64,000 nucleotides of DNA, from positions 3,596,001 to 3,660,000 of the forward strand of contig OZ244842.1 of the NCBI GenBank assembly GCA_965220835.1, given 5' to 3'. Positions 24,654 to 33,408 of the stretch are shown piece after piece. This stretch comes from Azophilus sp965220835. GTDB lineage: Bacteria; Pseudomonadota; Gammaproteobacteria; Pseudomonadales; Azotimanducaceae. Position 1 is the stretch's first letter. Every line of letters begins with the position of its first letter. The translations under genes were made by a program, and so were the position numbers. A model generated the notes under the pieces. It was not told the DNA's origin. It ran no database searches and worked only from the letters and a program-made list of their open reading frames with translations.

Positions 24654-26864
24654 ATGCGCAATAGGTTTTGGATAGGCCTCACCTTCGCGGCCTTGGTGGT
24701 GGGCGCCACGGGCTGCGATGCGCCGCAAACGGCAGCGCCCGCGGAGGAGGCGGAAGCTCAAGCCGCCCAATCGCCGGCCGCCGCAGCGGGCCAGATCGAC
24801 GACGCACGCATCAACAACGCCGACCGGGACGAGCCGGGCGCTTGGCTGGCTCATGGACGCACCTATGAGGAGCAGCGCTTCTCGCCGCTGAAGGCCATCA
24901 ACCGGGAGAACGTCGCGGAGCTCGGCTTGGCTTGGCACCGGGACATGAACACCAATCGCGCCCAGGAGTCGACGCCCATCGTCGTCGATGGGGTGATGTA
25001 CTTCACCAGCGCATGGAGCCGCGTGTACGCACTGGACGCGGCCACTGGTGAGCAGCTTTGGTTCTACGATCCCGAAGTGCCGGGCGAAACCGCGCGCTGG
25101 GCCTGCTGCGACGTGGTCAACCGAGGCGTCGCCGTCTATCAAGGCAAGGTGTACGTTGGCAGCCTCGATGGCCGGCTGATCGCCTTGGACGCCGCCACTG
25201 GCGAAGTGGCTTGGGAAGTGGACACCATCATCGACCGTGAGCGCCGCTACACAATCACCGGCGCCCCGCGGGCCGCCAAGGGCAAGGTGTTCATCGGCAA
25301 CGGTGGGGCGGAGTATGGCGTGCGCGGCTACGTCACCGCCTACGACGCCGAAACCGGGGATGAGGCTTGGCGCTTCTTCACCGTGCCCGGTGACCCCTCC
25401 CTGCCCTTCGAACACGAGGAAATGGAACTGGCCGCCAAGACTTGGAAGGGCGGCGAGTGGTGGGAAATTGGCGGTGGCGGCACCGTATGGAATTCCATCG
25501 TTTACGATCCAGACTTCGACCAAGTCTATCTCGGCGTCGGCAACGGCTCCCCTTGGACCCGCGTGATTCGCTCCCCAGGCGGCGGCGACAACCTTTTCCT
25601 CTCTTCAATCGTCGCCGTGGATGCGGACACCGGCAAAATGAACTGGTACTACCAAACCACGCCGGGCGACAACTGGGACTACACCGCCGTGCAGGACATG
25701 GCCTTGGCCGAGATGATGATCGACGGCGAGGCGCGCAAGGTGCTGCTGCAGGCGCCCAAGAACGGCTTCTTCTACGTCATCGACCGCGCCGACGGCACCC
25801 TGCTGCGCGCCCACCCCTTCGCCAGCGTGACTTGGGCCTCCCATGTGGATTTGGAGACCGGACGACCGGTGGAAAACCCGGACATGGACTACGGGGAGGA
25901 CGGCCTTTGGGTGCTGCCCGGCCCATTGGGCGCCCACAACTGGCAGGCGATGTCGGTGGATGTGGAAGCGGGCGTGGTCTACATCCCCGCCCAGGACAAC
26001 CCGTTCTTCTTCAACATGCCCGATGTCCATCAGGACACTGGCGTCTACAAGCGCAACCCGAACGCCTGGAATCTTGGCGTGGAAATCGCCCGCGTGTCCC
26101 AGTTGGTGGAGACCAACTTGGAGTCCCAACCCAAGCCGATTGGCTACTTGAAGGCCTTCGACCCGCTCACCGGTGAGGACAAGTGGGTGGTGGAGCATCC
26201 GCACTACTGGAACGGCGGCGTTCTTGCCAGCGCCGGCGGCTTGGTGTTCCAAGGCGATGCGCTGGGCATGCTCACCGCCTACGACAAGGACACGGGGGAT
26301 GCCCTGTGGCAGTTCAACACCTACACGTCCATGCTGGCCCCGCCCATCACCTATGAGATCGACGGCGTCCAATACCTCACCATTCTCACGGGCAGCGGCG
26401 GCGGGGACCTGTTCGGCGGCGAGACCGCACCGGCGCCCGCTTCCCTCACCTACGGCAATTCCGGCCGCCTGCTGGCCTTCACGCTGGGCGGCAGCGCCGA
26501 GCTGCCGCTGCCGACTGCCGTGGACCGCAACATCCCCGAACAGACGTTGCCGGAAATCAGCGACGAGGATCTCGCCCGAGGCGAGCGCCTCTACAACACC
26601 TACTGCACCGTGTGCCATGGCATCTTCGCCCGTTCCGGCGGCGCCATCACCGACCTGCGCCTGATCGGCGAAGGCTCTCACGCCTCCTTCAACCAAGTGG
26701 TGCTGGAGGGCCTGCTGGCGGCCAACGGCATGTCGTCGTTTGCGGATTCGCTGACCGATGAGGACGTCTCCCGCATCCACGCCTACGTGCGCCACCGCGC
26801 CCACGAAGACCGGCTGGTCGCCATTGGCGAAAAGGAGACGCCGCGCCTAAGCTGGGTGCGTTGA
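24654..26864 (+). CDS. PQQ-dependent quinohaemoprotein alcohol dehydrogenase
   Basis: Periplasmic dehydrogenase that oxidises alcohols with pyrroloquinoline quinone and passes electrons to its own haem c. 736 residues from ATG 24654 (gggagg upstream). A signal sequence ends ALVVGATGC (Cys21), a possible lipobox. The eight-bladed propeller carries the vicinal Cys151-Cys152 pair (ARWACCDVVNRG), W-motif repeats such as LIALDAATGEVAWEVD and the active-site region TTPGDNWDYTAVQDM. The C-terminal cytochrome domain has CTVCH at 651-655. No pqq synthesis genes lie nearby. A 39-residue membrane peptide gene follows. Confidence 0.92.
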   Translation: MRNRFWIGLTFAALVVGATGCDAPQTAAPAEEAEAQAAQSPAAAAGQIDDARINNADRDEPGAWLAHGRTYEEQRFSPLKAINRENVAELGLAWHRDMNTNRAQESTPIVVDGVMYFTSAWSRVYALDAATGEQLWFYDPEVPGETARWACCDVVNRGVAVYQGKVYVGSLDGRLIALDAATGEVAWEVDTIIDRERRYTITGAPRAAKGKVFIGNGGAEYGVRGYVTAYDAETGDEAWRFFTVPGDPSLPFEHEEMELAAKTWKGGEWWEIGGGGTVWNSIVYDPDFDQVYLGVGNGSPWTRVIRSPGGGDNLFLSSIVAVDADTGKMNWYYQTTPGDNWDYTAVQDMALAEMMIDGEARKVLLQAPKNGFFYVIDRADGTLLRAHPFASVTWASHVDLETGRPVENPDMDYGEDGLWVLPGPLGAHNWQAMSVDVEAGVVYIPAQDNPFFFNMPDVHQDTGVYKRNPNAWNLGVEIARVSQLVETNLESQPKPIGYLKAFDPLTGEDKWVVEHPHYWNGGVLASAGGLVFQGDALGMLTAYDKDTGDALWQFNTYTSMLAPPITYEIDGVQYLTILTGSGGGDLFGGETAPAPASLTYGNSGRLLAFTLGGSAELPLPTAVDRNIPEQTLPEISDEDLARGERLYNTYCTVCHGIFARSGGAITDLRLIGEGSHASFNQVVLEGLLAANGMSSFADSLTDEDVSRIHAYVRHRAHEDRLVAIGEKETPRLSWVR

Positions 26865-26926
26865 GCGCAATCGCTCGCAGCGGGGTTGGCATAAGCGTGT
26901 ATGAAACTTAACCGGAGAACGAAAAC

Positions 26927-27046
26927 ATGAAATTGGCGCTCTCGCTATTGGTATGGACGCTCATCGCCCTCGGCGCGCTGTACGCGCTGGGCCCTGACAC
27001 CAGCCGGGAACTGCCGCAGCCCAAGCCGCCGCCGACGCACCACTAA
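26927..27046 (+). CDS. 39-residue single-span membrane peptide, unknown function
   Basis: ATG 26927 has accggagaac just upstream. The product begins MKLALSLLVWTLIALGALYA, one hydrophobic span or signal anchor, then LGPDTSRELPQPKPPPTHH, a proline-rich tail with two C-terminal histidines. It lies 62 bp after the quinohaemoprotein gene on the same strand and just before a hairpin, so the two are probably cotranscribed. It was found by reading; no family is recognised. A role in electron transfer or anchoring of the dehydrogenase is only a guess. Confidence 0.6.
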   Translation: MKLALSLLVWTLIALGALYALGPDTSRELPQPKPPPTHH

Positions 27047-27056
27047 GGCGCGAGAG

Positions 27057-27089
27057 AAGGCCCTCAGCGCAACCGCCGAGGGCCCTTGC
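27057..27089. terminator. Hairpin between the PQQ unit and katG, probably bidirectional
   Basis: aaggccctc pairs with gagggccctt across a 12-base loop with one bulge. It lies between convergent transcription units, 10 bp after the small peptide gene and just past the katG stop. The T-tract is poor, so efficiency is uncertain. Confidence 0.5.
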
Positions 27090-27110
27090 TCATCGATCGC
27101 CGGGCATCGT

Positions 27111-29303
27111 TCAGCGGACGTCGAAGCGGTCCAAGTTCATCACCTTGTTCCATGCGGCGACGAAGTCGTGCGCAAACCGTTCCCCGGAATCCCGGCTGGC
27201 GTACACCTCGGCGAGCGCCCGTAGTTGGGCGTTGGAACCGAAGACGAGATCCACCCGGGTGGCCGTCCACTGAAGGTCGCCCGTGGCCCGGTTGCGGCCT
27301 TCGAACAGCTCTTCGGATTCGGATGCCGCACGCCAAACCGTGCCCATGTCCAGCAGGTGCACGAAGAAGTCGTTAGTGAGCGCCTCCGGCCGGTCGGTGA
27401 AGACCCCATGCTGGGCTTGATCGACGTTCGCGTTCAGCACCCGCATGCCGCCGACCAGAACCGTCATCTCCGGGGCGGTCAGCCCAAGCAGTTGCGAACG
27501 ATCCACCAGCAGTTTTTCCGCCGCCGCCGCGCAGCCGGTGCCGCAGTAGTTGCGAAACCCGTCGGCAATGGGTTCGAGCACGGCGAAGGAGTCGACGTCG
27601 GTTTGCGCTTGGGACGCATCCGTCCGCCCCGGGGTGAACGGAACCACTAGCGCATGACCGGCATTCCTTGCCGCCTGCTCCACCGCCGCGCACCCGCCAA
27701 GCACGATCAGGTCAGCTAGAGACACCGCCTTGCCGCCGGTCTGGGCGTCGTTGAACGACCGTTGGATCTCCTCGAGCGCCTCCAGCACCGTGGCCAACTG
27801 AGCAGGCTGGTTCACCGCCCAGTCCTTCTGCGGTGCGAGGCGGATGCGGGCGCCGTTGGCGCCGCCGCGCAGGTCGGAGCCGCGGAAAGTGGACGCCGAC
27901 GCCCAAGCCGTGGTGACAAGTTGGGATACGGTGAGGCCGGACGCAAGAATGCTGTCCTTGAGCGCCGCGATGTCACGCTCATCCACCAGTGCATGGGTGA
28001 TGGGGGGAATGGGGTCCTGCCAAATCAACGCCTCGGTTGGAACTTCGGGGCCGAGATAGCGAGAACGCGGCCCCATGTCGCGATGCGTCAGCTTGAACCA
28101 CGCCTTGGCAAACGCCTCGGCGAAGGCCGCAGGGTGCTCGTGGAAGCGCCGGGATATCGGCCCATAGATGGGGTCCATGCGCAGGGCCATGTCCGCTGTG
28201 GTCATGATCGGCGCATGCCGCTTGTTCGGATCCTGCGCGTCCGGCACGGCATCGGAACCGGCGCCGTTCTTGGGCGTCCATTGGTGGGCGCCGGCCGGGC
28301 TTTTGGTCAACGCCCACTCATAGCCGAACAGTGCATCGAAGTAGCCGTTGTCCCACTTAACCGGGTTGGCCGTCCATGCCCCTTCAATGCCGCTGGTGGT
28401 GGTGTCGGCGCCTTGGCCGGTGCCGAAGCCGTTGGCCCAGCCGAGCCCCTGCTCGATCAGCCGCGCGCCCTCCGGCTCCGGGCCGACCAACGCGGTGTCG
28501 CCCGCGCCGTGGCACTTGCCGAACGTGTGTCCGCCGGCGACCAGAGCGACCGTCTCCTCGTCGTTCATGGCCATCCGGCGAAAGGTTTCGCGAATGTCCC
28601 GGCCCGAGGCAATGGGGTCCGGATTGCCGTTCGGTCCTTCCGGGTTGACGTAGATGAGCCCCATCTGGACGGCACCCAACGGGTTGTCGAGCACGCGCTC
28701 GCCGCTATGGCGTTGGTCGCCGAGCCACTCCGTCTCGGCGCCCCAGTTGATGTCCGTCTCCGGTTCCCAGACGTCCTCGCGCCCGCCAGCGAAGCCAAAG
28801 GTCTCGAATCCCATGGACTCCAGCGCGCAGTTGCCGGCTAGGATCATCAGGTCAGCCCAAGAGATCTTGCGTCCGTACTTTTGCTTGATCGGCCACAATA
28901 GCCGGCGCGCCTTGTCGAGGTTGGCGTTGTCCGGCCAGCTGTTGAGTGGCGCAAAGCGTTGCGTGCCCGTGCGGGCGCCCCCGCGTCCGTCGCCAACCCG
29001 GTAGGTGCCGGCGCTGTGCCAGGCCATGCGGATGAAGAGCGGTCCGTAGTGCCCGAAATCAGCCGGCCACCAATCTTGGGAGTCGGTCATCAGTGCGTGC
29101 AGGTCGCGCTTCAGGGCGTCGAGATCAAGGCTCTTGAACTCGGCAGCGTAGTCAAACGTCTCGTCCATCGGATTGGATAGGGAGGAATGCTGGTGCAGAA
29201 CGCCCAGGTTCAGGCGGTTCGGCCACCAGTCCCTGTTCGATGCCCCGCCGCCCGCGGCATTCCCGTGCGTTGCGCCCGTCACCGGGCATTGGCTGCTGCT
29301 CAT
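27111..29303 (-). CDS. katG: Catalase-peroxidase
   Basis: Bifunctional haem enzyme that removes hydrogen peroxide in the cytosol. 730 residues, two homologous domains. Active-site residues Arg92, Trp95 and His96 lie in IRMAWHSAGTY, and the Met-Tyr-Trp adduct is completed by Tyr218 (GLIYVNPEGPNG) and Met244 (FRRMAMNDEE). The proximal haem His is in GGHTFGKCHG (about 259). The start has aggaga five bases upstream. It is divergent from oxyR, its expected regulator. Confidence 0.97.
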   Translation of the reverse strand: MSSSQCPVTGATHGNAAGGGASNRDWWPNRLNLGVLHQHSSLSNPMDETFDYAAEFKSLDLDALKRDLHALMTDSQDWWPADFGHYGPLFIRMAWHSAGTYRVGDGRGGARTGTQRFAPLNSWPDNANLDKARRLLWPIKQKYGRKISWADLMILAGNCALESMGFETFGFAGGREDVWEPETDINWGAETEWLGDQRHSGERVLDNPLGAVQMGLIYVNPEGPNGNPDPIASGRDIRETFRRMAMNDEETVALVAGGHTFGKCHGAGDTALVGPEPEGARLIEQGLGWANGFGTGQGADTTTSGIEGAWTANPVKWDNGYFDALFGYEWALTKSPAGAHQWTPKNGAGSDAVPDAQDPNKRHAPIMTTADMALRMDPIYGPISRRFHEHPAAFAEAFAKAWFKLTHRDMGPRSRYLGPEVPTEALIWQDPIPPITHALVDERDIAALKDSILASGLTVSQLVTTAWASASTFRGSDLRGGANGARIRLAPQKDWAVNQPAQLATVLEALEEIQRSFNDAQTGGKAVSLADLIVLGGCAAVEQAARNAGHALVVPFTPGRTDASQAQTDVDSFAVLEPIADGFRNYCGTGCAAAAEKLLVDRSQLLGLTAPEMTVLVGGMRVLNANVDQAQHGVFTDRPEALTNDFFVHLLDMGTVWRAASESEELFEGRNRATGDLQWTATRVDLVFGSNAQLRALAEVYASRDSGERFAHDFVAAWNKVMNLDRFDVR

Positions 29304-29470
29304 GGTCTTCTCCTGCTGTGTTGCTGCATTGAATTGAAGTGCGCCGAGCGGCGGAAACCGCCCACGGCGTCACAGCAAGGAGAATAGGGGCCGCAAATAG
29401 TCGTGTACAACGATTAATACTAAATATTATGATCGTGTTTTACGAACAATTACCAAGGAATCAAAGCCCG
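29304..29470. promoter_or_regulatory. katG-oxyR divergent control region
   Basis: The 167-bp intergenic stretch is markedly AT-rich between 29395 and 29460, unlike its surroundings. An imperfect dyad, acgat (29410-29414) and atcgt (29432-29436), lies in it. Divergence of an OxyR gene from katG is a common autoregulatory layout, so OxyR binding is likely. The exact operator and -10/-35 boxes could not be set by eye. Confidence 0.5.
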
Positions 29471-30373
29471 ATGATGCACTTGCCGACAATGAAGCAACTT
29501 CAATACTTGGTGGCGCTGGCGGACACGGAACACTTTGGCCGTGCGGCGCAGCGTTGCTACATCACCCAATCCACGCTCAGCGCCGGCATTCGCGACCTTG
29601 AATCCGTGCTTGGAACTCCGGTGGCCGAACGCTCGAACCGGCAAGTGCTGATGACGCGGGTTGGCGCGCAGGTCGCCGAACGGGCCAGGGTCGTGTTGCG
29701 GGACGCGGACGCAATCATGGAACTGGCCAAGGCCGGGCGCGACCCCATGACCGGCGAAGTCCGTCTCGGCGTGATACCAACCATCGCGCCCTTCCTGCTG
29801 CCCCGCGTGCTGCCCGCGCTGCGGGAGAGATATCCGGCTTTGACCCTCTACCTCAGGGAGGAGCAAACAGCCCCCTTGCTGGCCCGGCTTGAAGGCGGTG
29901 ATTTGGAGGCCGCCCTAATCGCGCTGCCTTACGACACCGGCGGTCTTTGCATCGAAACGGTCATGGAGGATGAGTTCCTGTTCGCCTGCGGCCCCGCCCA
30001 TCCCTTGGCCGGTCGCGACGAGTTGCCGGTTGCAGCGCTGGAGGACGAAGCCCTACTGCTGTTGGAGGAGGGCCATTGCCTGCGCGGCCATGCGCTGGAA
30101 GTCTGTGGGGTGGGCGATGAGCGCACGCGAGCGCAGTTCGAGGCCAGCAGCTTGCACACCCTTGTGCAGATGGTGGCGGCGGGCATTGGCGTGACGCTGG
30201 TGCCGCGCCTCGCAGTGGAGGCCGGAATTCTCAAAGGCACCCGAATCTCGCTCTCGCGCCTTGGCGCTCCGGCTTCCCGCCGGATTGGGCTTGCCTGGCG
30301 CCCAACGTCGGGAAGAACGCAAGACTTCCAATCCTTGGCGGGCGCCCTGCGCGAACTGGCCGAAGCCGACTGA
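29471..30373 (+). CDS. oxyR: Hydrogen peroxide sensor OxyR (LysR family)
   Basis: Thiol-switch activator of peroxide defence. 300 residues from ATG 29471; ATG 29489 (MKQLQYLVALAD) matches E. coli alignment slightly better but has no ribosome site. The N-terminal winged helix-turn-helix has FGRAAQRCYITQSTLSAGIR. The redox pair is conserved: Cys203 and Cys212 in EEGHCLRGHALEVCG, nine residues apart as in E. coli Cys199/Cys208. The effector domain contains MVAAGIGVTLVPRLAVE. It is divergent from katG. Confidence 0.95.
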   Translation: MMHLPTMKQLQYLVALADTEHFGRAAQRCYITQSTLSAGIRDLESVLGTPVAERSNRQVLMTRVGAQVAERARVVLRDADAIMELAKAGRDPMTGEVRLGVIPTIAPFLLPRVLPALRERYPALTLYLREEQTAPLLARLEGGDLEAALIALPYDTGGLCIETVMEDEFLFACGPAHPLAGRDELPVAALEDEALLLLEEGHCLRGHALEVCGVGDERTRAQFEASSLHTLVQMVAAGIGVTLVPRLAVEAGILKGTRISLSRLGAPASRRIGLAWRPTSGRTQDFQSLAGALRELAEAD

Positions 30374-30395
30374 CGCTGCCTAAGGACTGAGCGGG

Positions 30396-30423
30396 GCGCC
30401 CTGTGCCTCAACGGGAAGGGCGC
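30396..30423 (+). terminator. Possible oxyR terminator hairpin
   Basis: gcgccct and agggcgc flank a 14-base loop, 22 bp past the oxyR stop. No T-tract follows, so it may only be an mRNA end structure. Confidence 0.3.
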
Positions 30424-30503
30424 TTCGCTCACAATGACGGCACAAACTGCCTGCAACCGGGCGCAGGGCGTACAATCTTGGACCGCCTAGATGGGATACT
30501 GCC

Positions 30504-31568
30504 ATGCTCATTCAACCTGATCGGCTGGCCGCTTTTGTTGCGGAGATCTTCATCGCTGCTGGGGCGGAGGCGGCGGTCGCCGGCGAAGTTGCTGATCACC
30601 TGGTGGAGGCCAACCTAAAGGGCCACGACTCCCACGGCGTTGGCATGACGCCGATTTACGTGCACAACATCCGGGGCGGGCGCCTCAAAGTGGACGGCCA
30701 CGCCAAGACCGTTGTGGACCGGGGCGCAGTGCTGCTCATCGACGGCCAGTTGGGGTTTGGCCAAGTGGTGGGACGGGAAGCCACCGACTTGGCGGTGGCA
30801 CGGGTGCGGCAGACCGGCGTCGTTTGCGCCGGGGTGCGCAACTGCCATCATCTCGGCCGCATTGGCGCCTATGGGGAGCGGTGCGGGGCGGCGGGCTTGG
30901 TTTCCGTACACTTCGTCAACGTGGTCGGGCATCCGCCCGCCGTCGCGCCTTGGGGCAGCGGCGAACGGCGCATGACCACCAACCCGTTCTGCGCCGTGAC
31001 ACCCCAGCCCGATGGCCCGCCCATTGTGCTGGACATGGCCACCAGCGCAATTGCCTTGGGCAAGGTGCGGGTGGCGCACATGAAGGGCGAAGCCGTCGAT
31101 GATGGCGTGTTGGTCGATCACGAGGGCCGGCCCACCACGGATCCGGCAGTGATGTTCGATGCGCCGTTCGGGGCGCTTGGCCCCTTTGGCAAGCACAAGG
31201 GCTATGGGCTGGCGGTGATGTGCGAGCTGCTCGGCGGGGCGCTGGCTGGCAATTGGACAGCGCAGCCGGCCAACGAGCGGAACAACAACGTGGTCAACCA
31301 CATGCTTATGTTCGTGCTCGACCCCGGCGTATTCGGCGGCGTGGAGGCCTTTCAAAGCGAGGTGCGGGAGATGGTCTCCTACCTCAAGTCCGCTGCCCCC
31401 GCGCCGGGCTTTGACCGGGTGCGCGTGCCGGGCGAACCGGAGCTTGAGAGCGCGGCGGCGCGCCGCGCCGATGGCATACCCATAGACGACAACTCTTGGC
31501 AGGAATTGCTTAAGGCCGCCGCTGCCGCAGGCTTGCCGGAGAAGCGGATCAGCGAATTGACTGGTTAG
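30504..31568 (+). CDS. Malate/L-lactate dehydrogenase family (Ldh2) oxidoreductase
   Basis: NAD(P)-dependent 2-hydroxyacid or imine dehydrogenase of the LDH2/MDHG family, not the Rossmann-fold LDH. 354 residues with HGVGMTPIYVHNIRGGRL, GFGQVVGREATDLAVARVR, VRNCHHLGRIGAYGERC, APWGSGERRMTTNPFC and PFGKHKGYGLAVMCELLGGA. E. coli relatives act on hydroxyphenylpyruvate, ureidoglycolate or 2,3-diketogulonate. No neighbour shows which substrate applies. Confidence 0.88.
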   Translation: MLIQPDRLAAFVAEIFIAAGAEAAVAGEVADHLVEANLKGHDSHGVGMTPIYVHNIRGGRLKVDGHAKTVVDRGAVLLIDGQLGFGQVVGREATDLAVARVRQTGVVCAGVRNCHHLGRIGAYGERCGAAGLVSVHFVNVVGHPPAVAPWGSGERRMTTNPFCAVTPQPDGPPIVLDMATSAIALGKVRVAHMKGEAVDDGVLVDHEGRPTTDPAVMFDAPFGALGPFGKHKGYGLAVMCELLGGALAGNWTAQPANERNNNVVNHMLMFVLDPGVFGGVEAFQSEVREMVSYLKSAAPAPGFDRVRVPGEPELESAAARRADGIPIDDNSWQELLKAAAAAGLPEKRISELTG

Positions 31569-31585
31569 AGCGCCCCTTTAGGGCG

Positions 31586-32023
31586 CTACTGCACCTCGCC
31601 CCGCACGTAGTGCTCCAACTGCTCGATGGTGTTGGCCTGCTCGTCGATGATGGCCGAAAACAGGTCCCGCAGGCTGAGCATGCCGGTGGCCGCGCCGTCC
31701 TCATAAACCGGCAGGTGGCGGATGTGGTGCTTCTTCATCAACGCCACGCACTCATCGATTTCAATTTCGGGCGTGACGGAGACGACGTTGGTCGTCATGA
31801 TCTCCTGAACGTGCGCTTGCTTGGATGACTTGTCCTTCAAAATGACCTTCCGCGTGTAGTCGCGCTCGGAGACGATGCCGACCGTGCGGCCCGCATCCAA
31901 CACCAGCAAGGCGCCCACCTCCTTTTCCGCCATCATGGCGATGGCATCGTACACCGTGTCGTCCGGGGCAACACTGAAAATGCCCTGGGTTTTTTGCTTG
32001 AGGATGTTGTTTACCGATTGCAT
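31586..32023 (-). CDS. CBS-domain pair protein
   Basis: Stand-alone regulatory protein of two CBS motifs, 145 residues, which generally binds adenosyl nucleotides or NAD. ATG 32023 follows aaggag; the open frame upstream is discarded. CBS1: IFSVAPDDTVYDAIAMMAEK and GRTVGIVSERDYTRKVI. CBS2: MTTNVVSVTPEIEIDECVAL and HIRHLPVYEDGAATGMLSLRD (start of a longer motif). Typical of proteins linked to stress or energy control in proteobacteria. It is convergent with the Ldh2 gene; its own target is unknown. Confidence 0.88.
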   Translation of the reverse strand: MQSVNNILKQKTQGIFSVAPDDTVYDAIAMMAEKEVGALLVLDAGRTVGIVSERDYTRKVILKDKSSKQAHVQEIMTTNVVSVTPEIEIDECVALMKKHHIRHLPVYEDGAATGMLSLRDLFSAIIDEQANTIEQLEHYVRGEVQ

Positions 32024-32122
32024 CCGGCTCTCCTTTGTTGGTGCCTCTATCCCTGCATCTGCGCCGGGCACAATCTGCCACGGTGAGTCGAAAATTGAAA
32101 GCACGCGGACCAATCCTTGTTG

Positions 32123-32151
32123 TTGACAGACCCATTAAGTGCGCATAAAAG
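32123..32151 (+). promoter_or_regulatory. Probable sigma-70 promoter for the squalene synthase gene
   Basis: A perfect ttgaca (32123-32128) lies 17 bases from taaaag (32146-32151). It points to the squalene/phytoene synthase 200 bp downstream. The rest of the 32024-32355 gap holds a repeat related to the MITE-like element and a GC-rich stretch with short hairpins. Confidence 0.5.
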
Positions 32152-32165
32152 CAAGCAGGCAGTTC

Positions 32166-32210
32166 AACATGCTTCAGCCACCGATGTTGCGCGAAGATCC
32201 TCGGAGTGGG
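32166..32210 (+). repeat. Partial copy related to the MITE-like element at 42627
   Basis: aacatgcttcagcc followed by gttg, gcgaag and tcctcggag at the same spacing as at 42637-42680, with about eight base differences in 40. Only the left-end half is found; no matching right end was seen before the downstream gene. Confidence 0.6.
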
Positions 32211-32355
32211 AAAACCTAGCCGACCCGCACCGCAGTGGAACGCACCGTGGGTGCGCCTTCGGGCCCGCAAGGACATCCCCGGGGCGCGCAGGCCGCATTG
32301 AGCCAATGCGTGGGGGCTTTGAGGCAGAGCGGAAGTGAGCGCAGGACGAAGCAGC

Positions 32356-33408
32356 ATGACCGAAGCGACAACCAGACAAGCGCGCGCCGACCTCGCCTAT
32401 CAGCGCGAGATGCTGCCCAAGGTGTCTCGAACTTTCGCCCTGACCATCCCGCAACTGCCTGATCCACTCTCCGAAACGATAGGCAACGCCTATCTCCTGT
32501 GCCGGATCGCTGACACCGTGGAAGACGAACCCGCGCTTTCAGCGCAGGACAAGCAGGCCTTCCTAAAGCGCTTCGTCAACGTTGTGGAAGGCGGGGCGCC
32601 GGCACCGGCCTTTGCCGGGGAGCTCGGCCCACTGCTCTCGGCCGCCACCATGGAGGCGGAGCGGGAGCTGGTGGCCAACACGCCTAAGGTCGTGCGCGTA
32701 ACGCATCGCTTTCGCCCGGTTCAGCGAGAGGCTCTGGAGCGTTGCGTGCGCATCATGTCGCTGGGCATGGCGGAGTTTCAGCGCCAGGTGACGCCGGAGG
32801 GCCTTAGCGACGTGCCGGCGCTCAACCGCTATTGCTACCACGTGGCTGGCGTGGTGGGCGAGACCATCACCAAGTTGCTGTGCGACTACTCGCCGCGCAT
32901 CGGCGAGCGGCGGGAGGAGTTGTTCCGCCTGTCCACCTCCTTCGGGCAGGGCCTGCAAATGGTCAACATCCTCAAGGACATGTGGGACGACCGCCGGCGT
33001 GGGGTCTGTTGGCTGCCCCGAGACGTCTTTCTCGCCGCGGGCTCTGACCTGTCGGCCTTGGCCTCCAGACGTTCCAATCCTCAGTTCGTCGCCGGATTGC
33101 TCGGCCTTGTGGGCATGGCCCGAGACCACCTCCTGGCAGCGTTGCGGTTCACGCTGCTGATTCCCGCGCGGGAAACGGGCATCCGCCGGTTCCTGCTGCG
33201 GGCCTTGGGCATGGCAGTGCTCACCTTGCGCCGCATCAACGCCAACCCCGAATTCACCGATGGAAGCGAGGTGAAGATTTCCCGCCAGGAAGTGCGCTCA
33301 ACGGTGCTGGTCACCAGCGCCTTGGCACGCTCAGACCAAGCCCTGAAGCTGCTCTTTGGCGCCTTGACCCGCGCCCTTGGTGAAAAAACCGGGTTCAGGC
33401 TTACTTGA
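32356..33408 (+). CDS. Squalene/phytoene synthase family protein
   Basis: Head-to-head prenyl transferase, most like bacterial farnesyl-diphosphate farnesyltransferase (squalene synthase). 350 residues from ATG 32356 (agga upstream); GTG 32335 is possible. The two Asp-rich diphosphate sites are ADTVED (52-57) and the second QMVNILKDMWDD (about 201-212), with FGQGL just before it and YCYHVAGVVGE between. No hopanoid cyclase or carotenoid genes lie in the window, so squalene versus phytoene is judged from motifs only. The 3' end overlaps the convergent hydrolase by 8 bp. Confidence 0.85.
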   Translation: MTEATTRQARADLAYQREMLPKVSRTFALTIPQLPDPLSETIGNAYLLCRIADTVEDEPALSAQDKQAFLKRFVNVVEGGAPAPAFAGELGPLLSAATMEAERELVANTPKVVRVTHRFRPVQREALERCVRIMSLGMAEFQRQVTPEGLSDVPALNRYCYHVAGVVGETITKLLCDYSPRIGERREELFRLSTSFGQGLQMVNILKDMWDDRRRGVCWLPRDVFLAAGSDLSALASRRSNPQFVAGLLGLVGMARDHLLAALRFTLLIPARETGIRRFLLRALGMAVLTLRRINANPEFTDGSEVKISRQEVRSTVLVTSALARSDQALKLLFGALTRALGEKTGFRLT

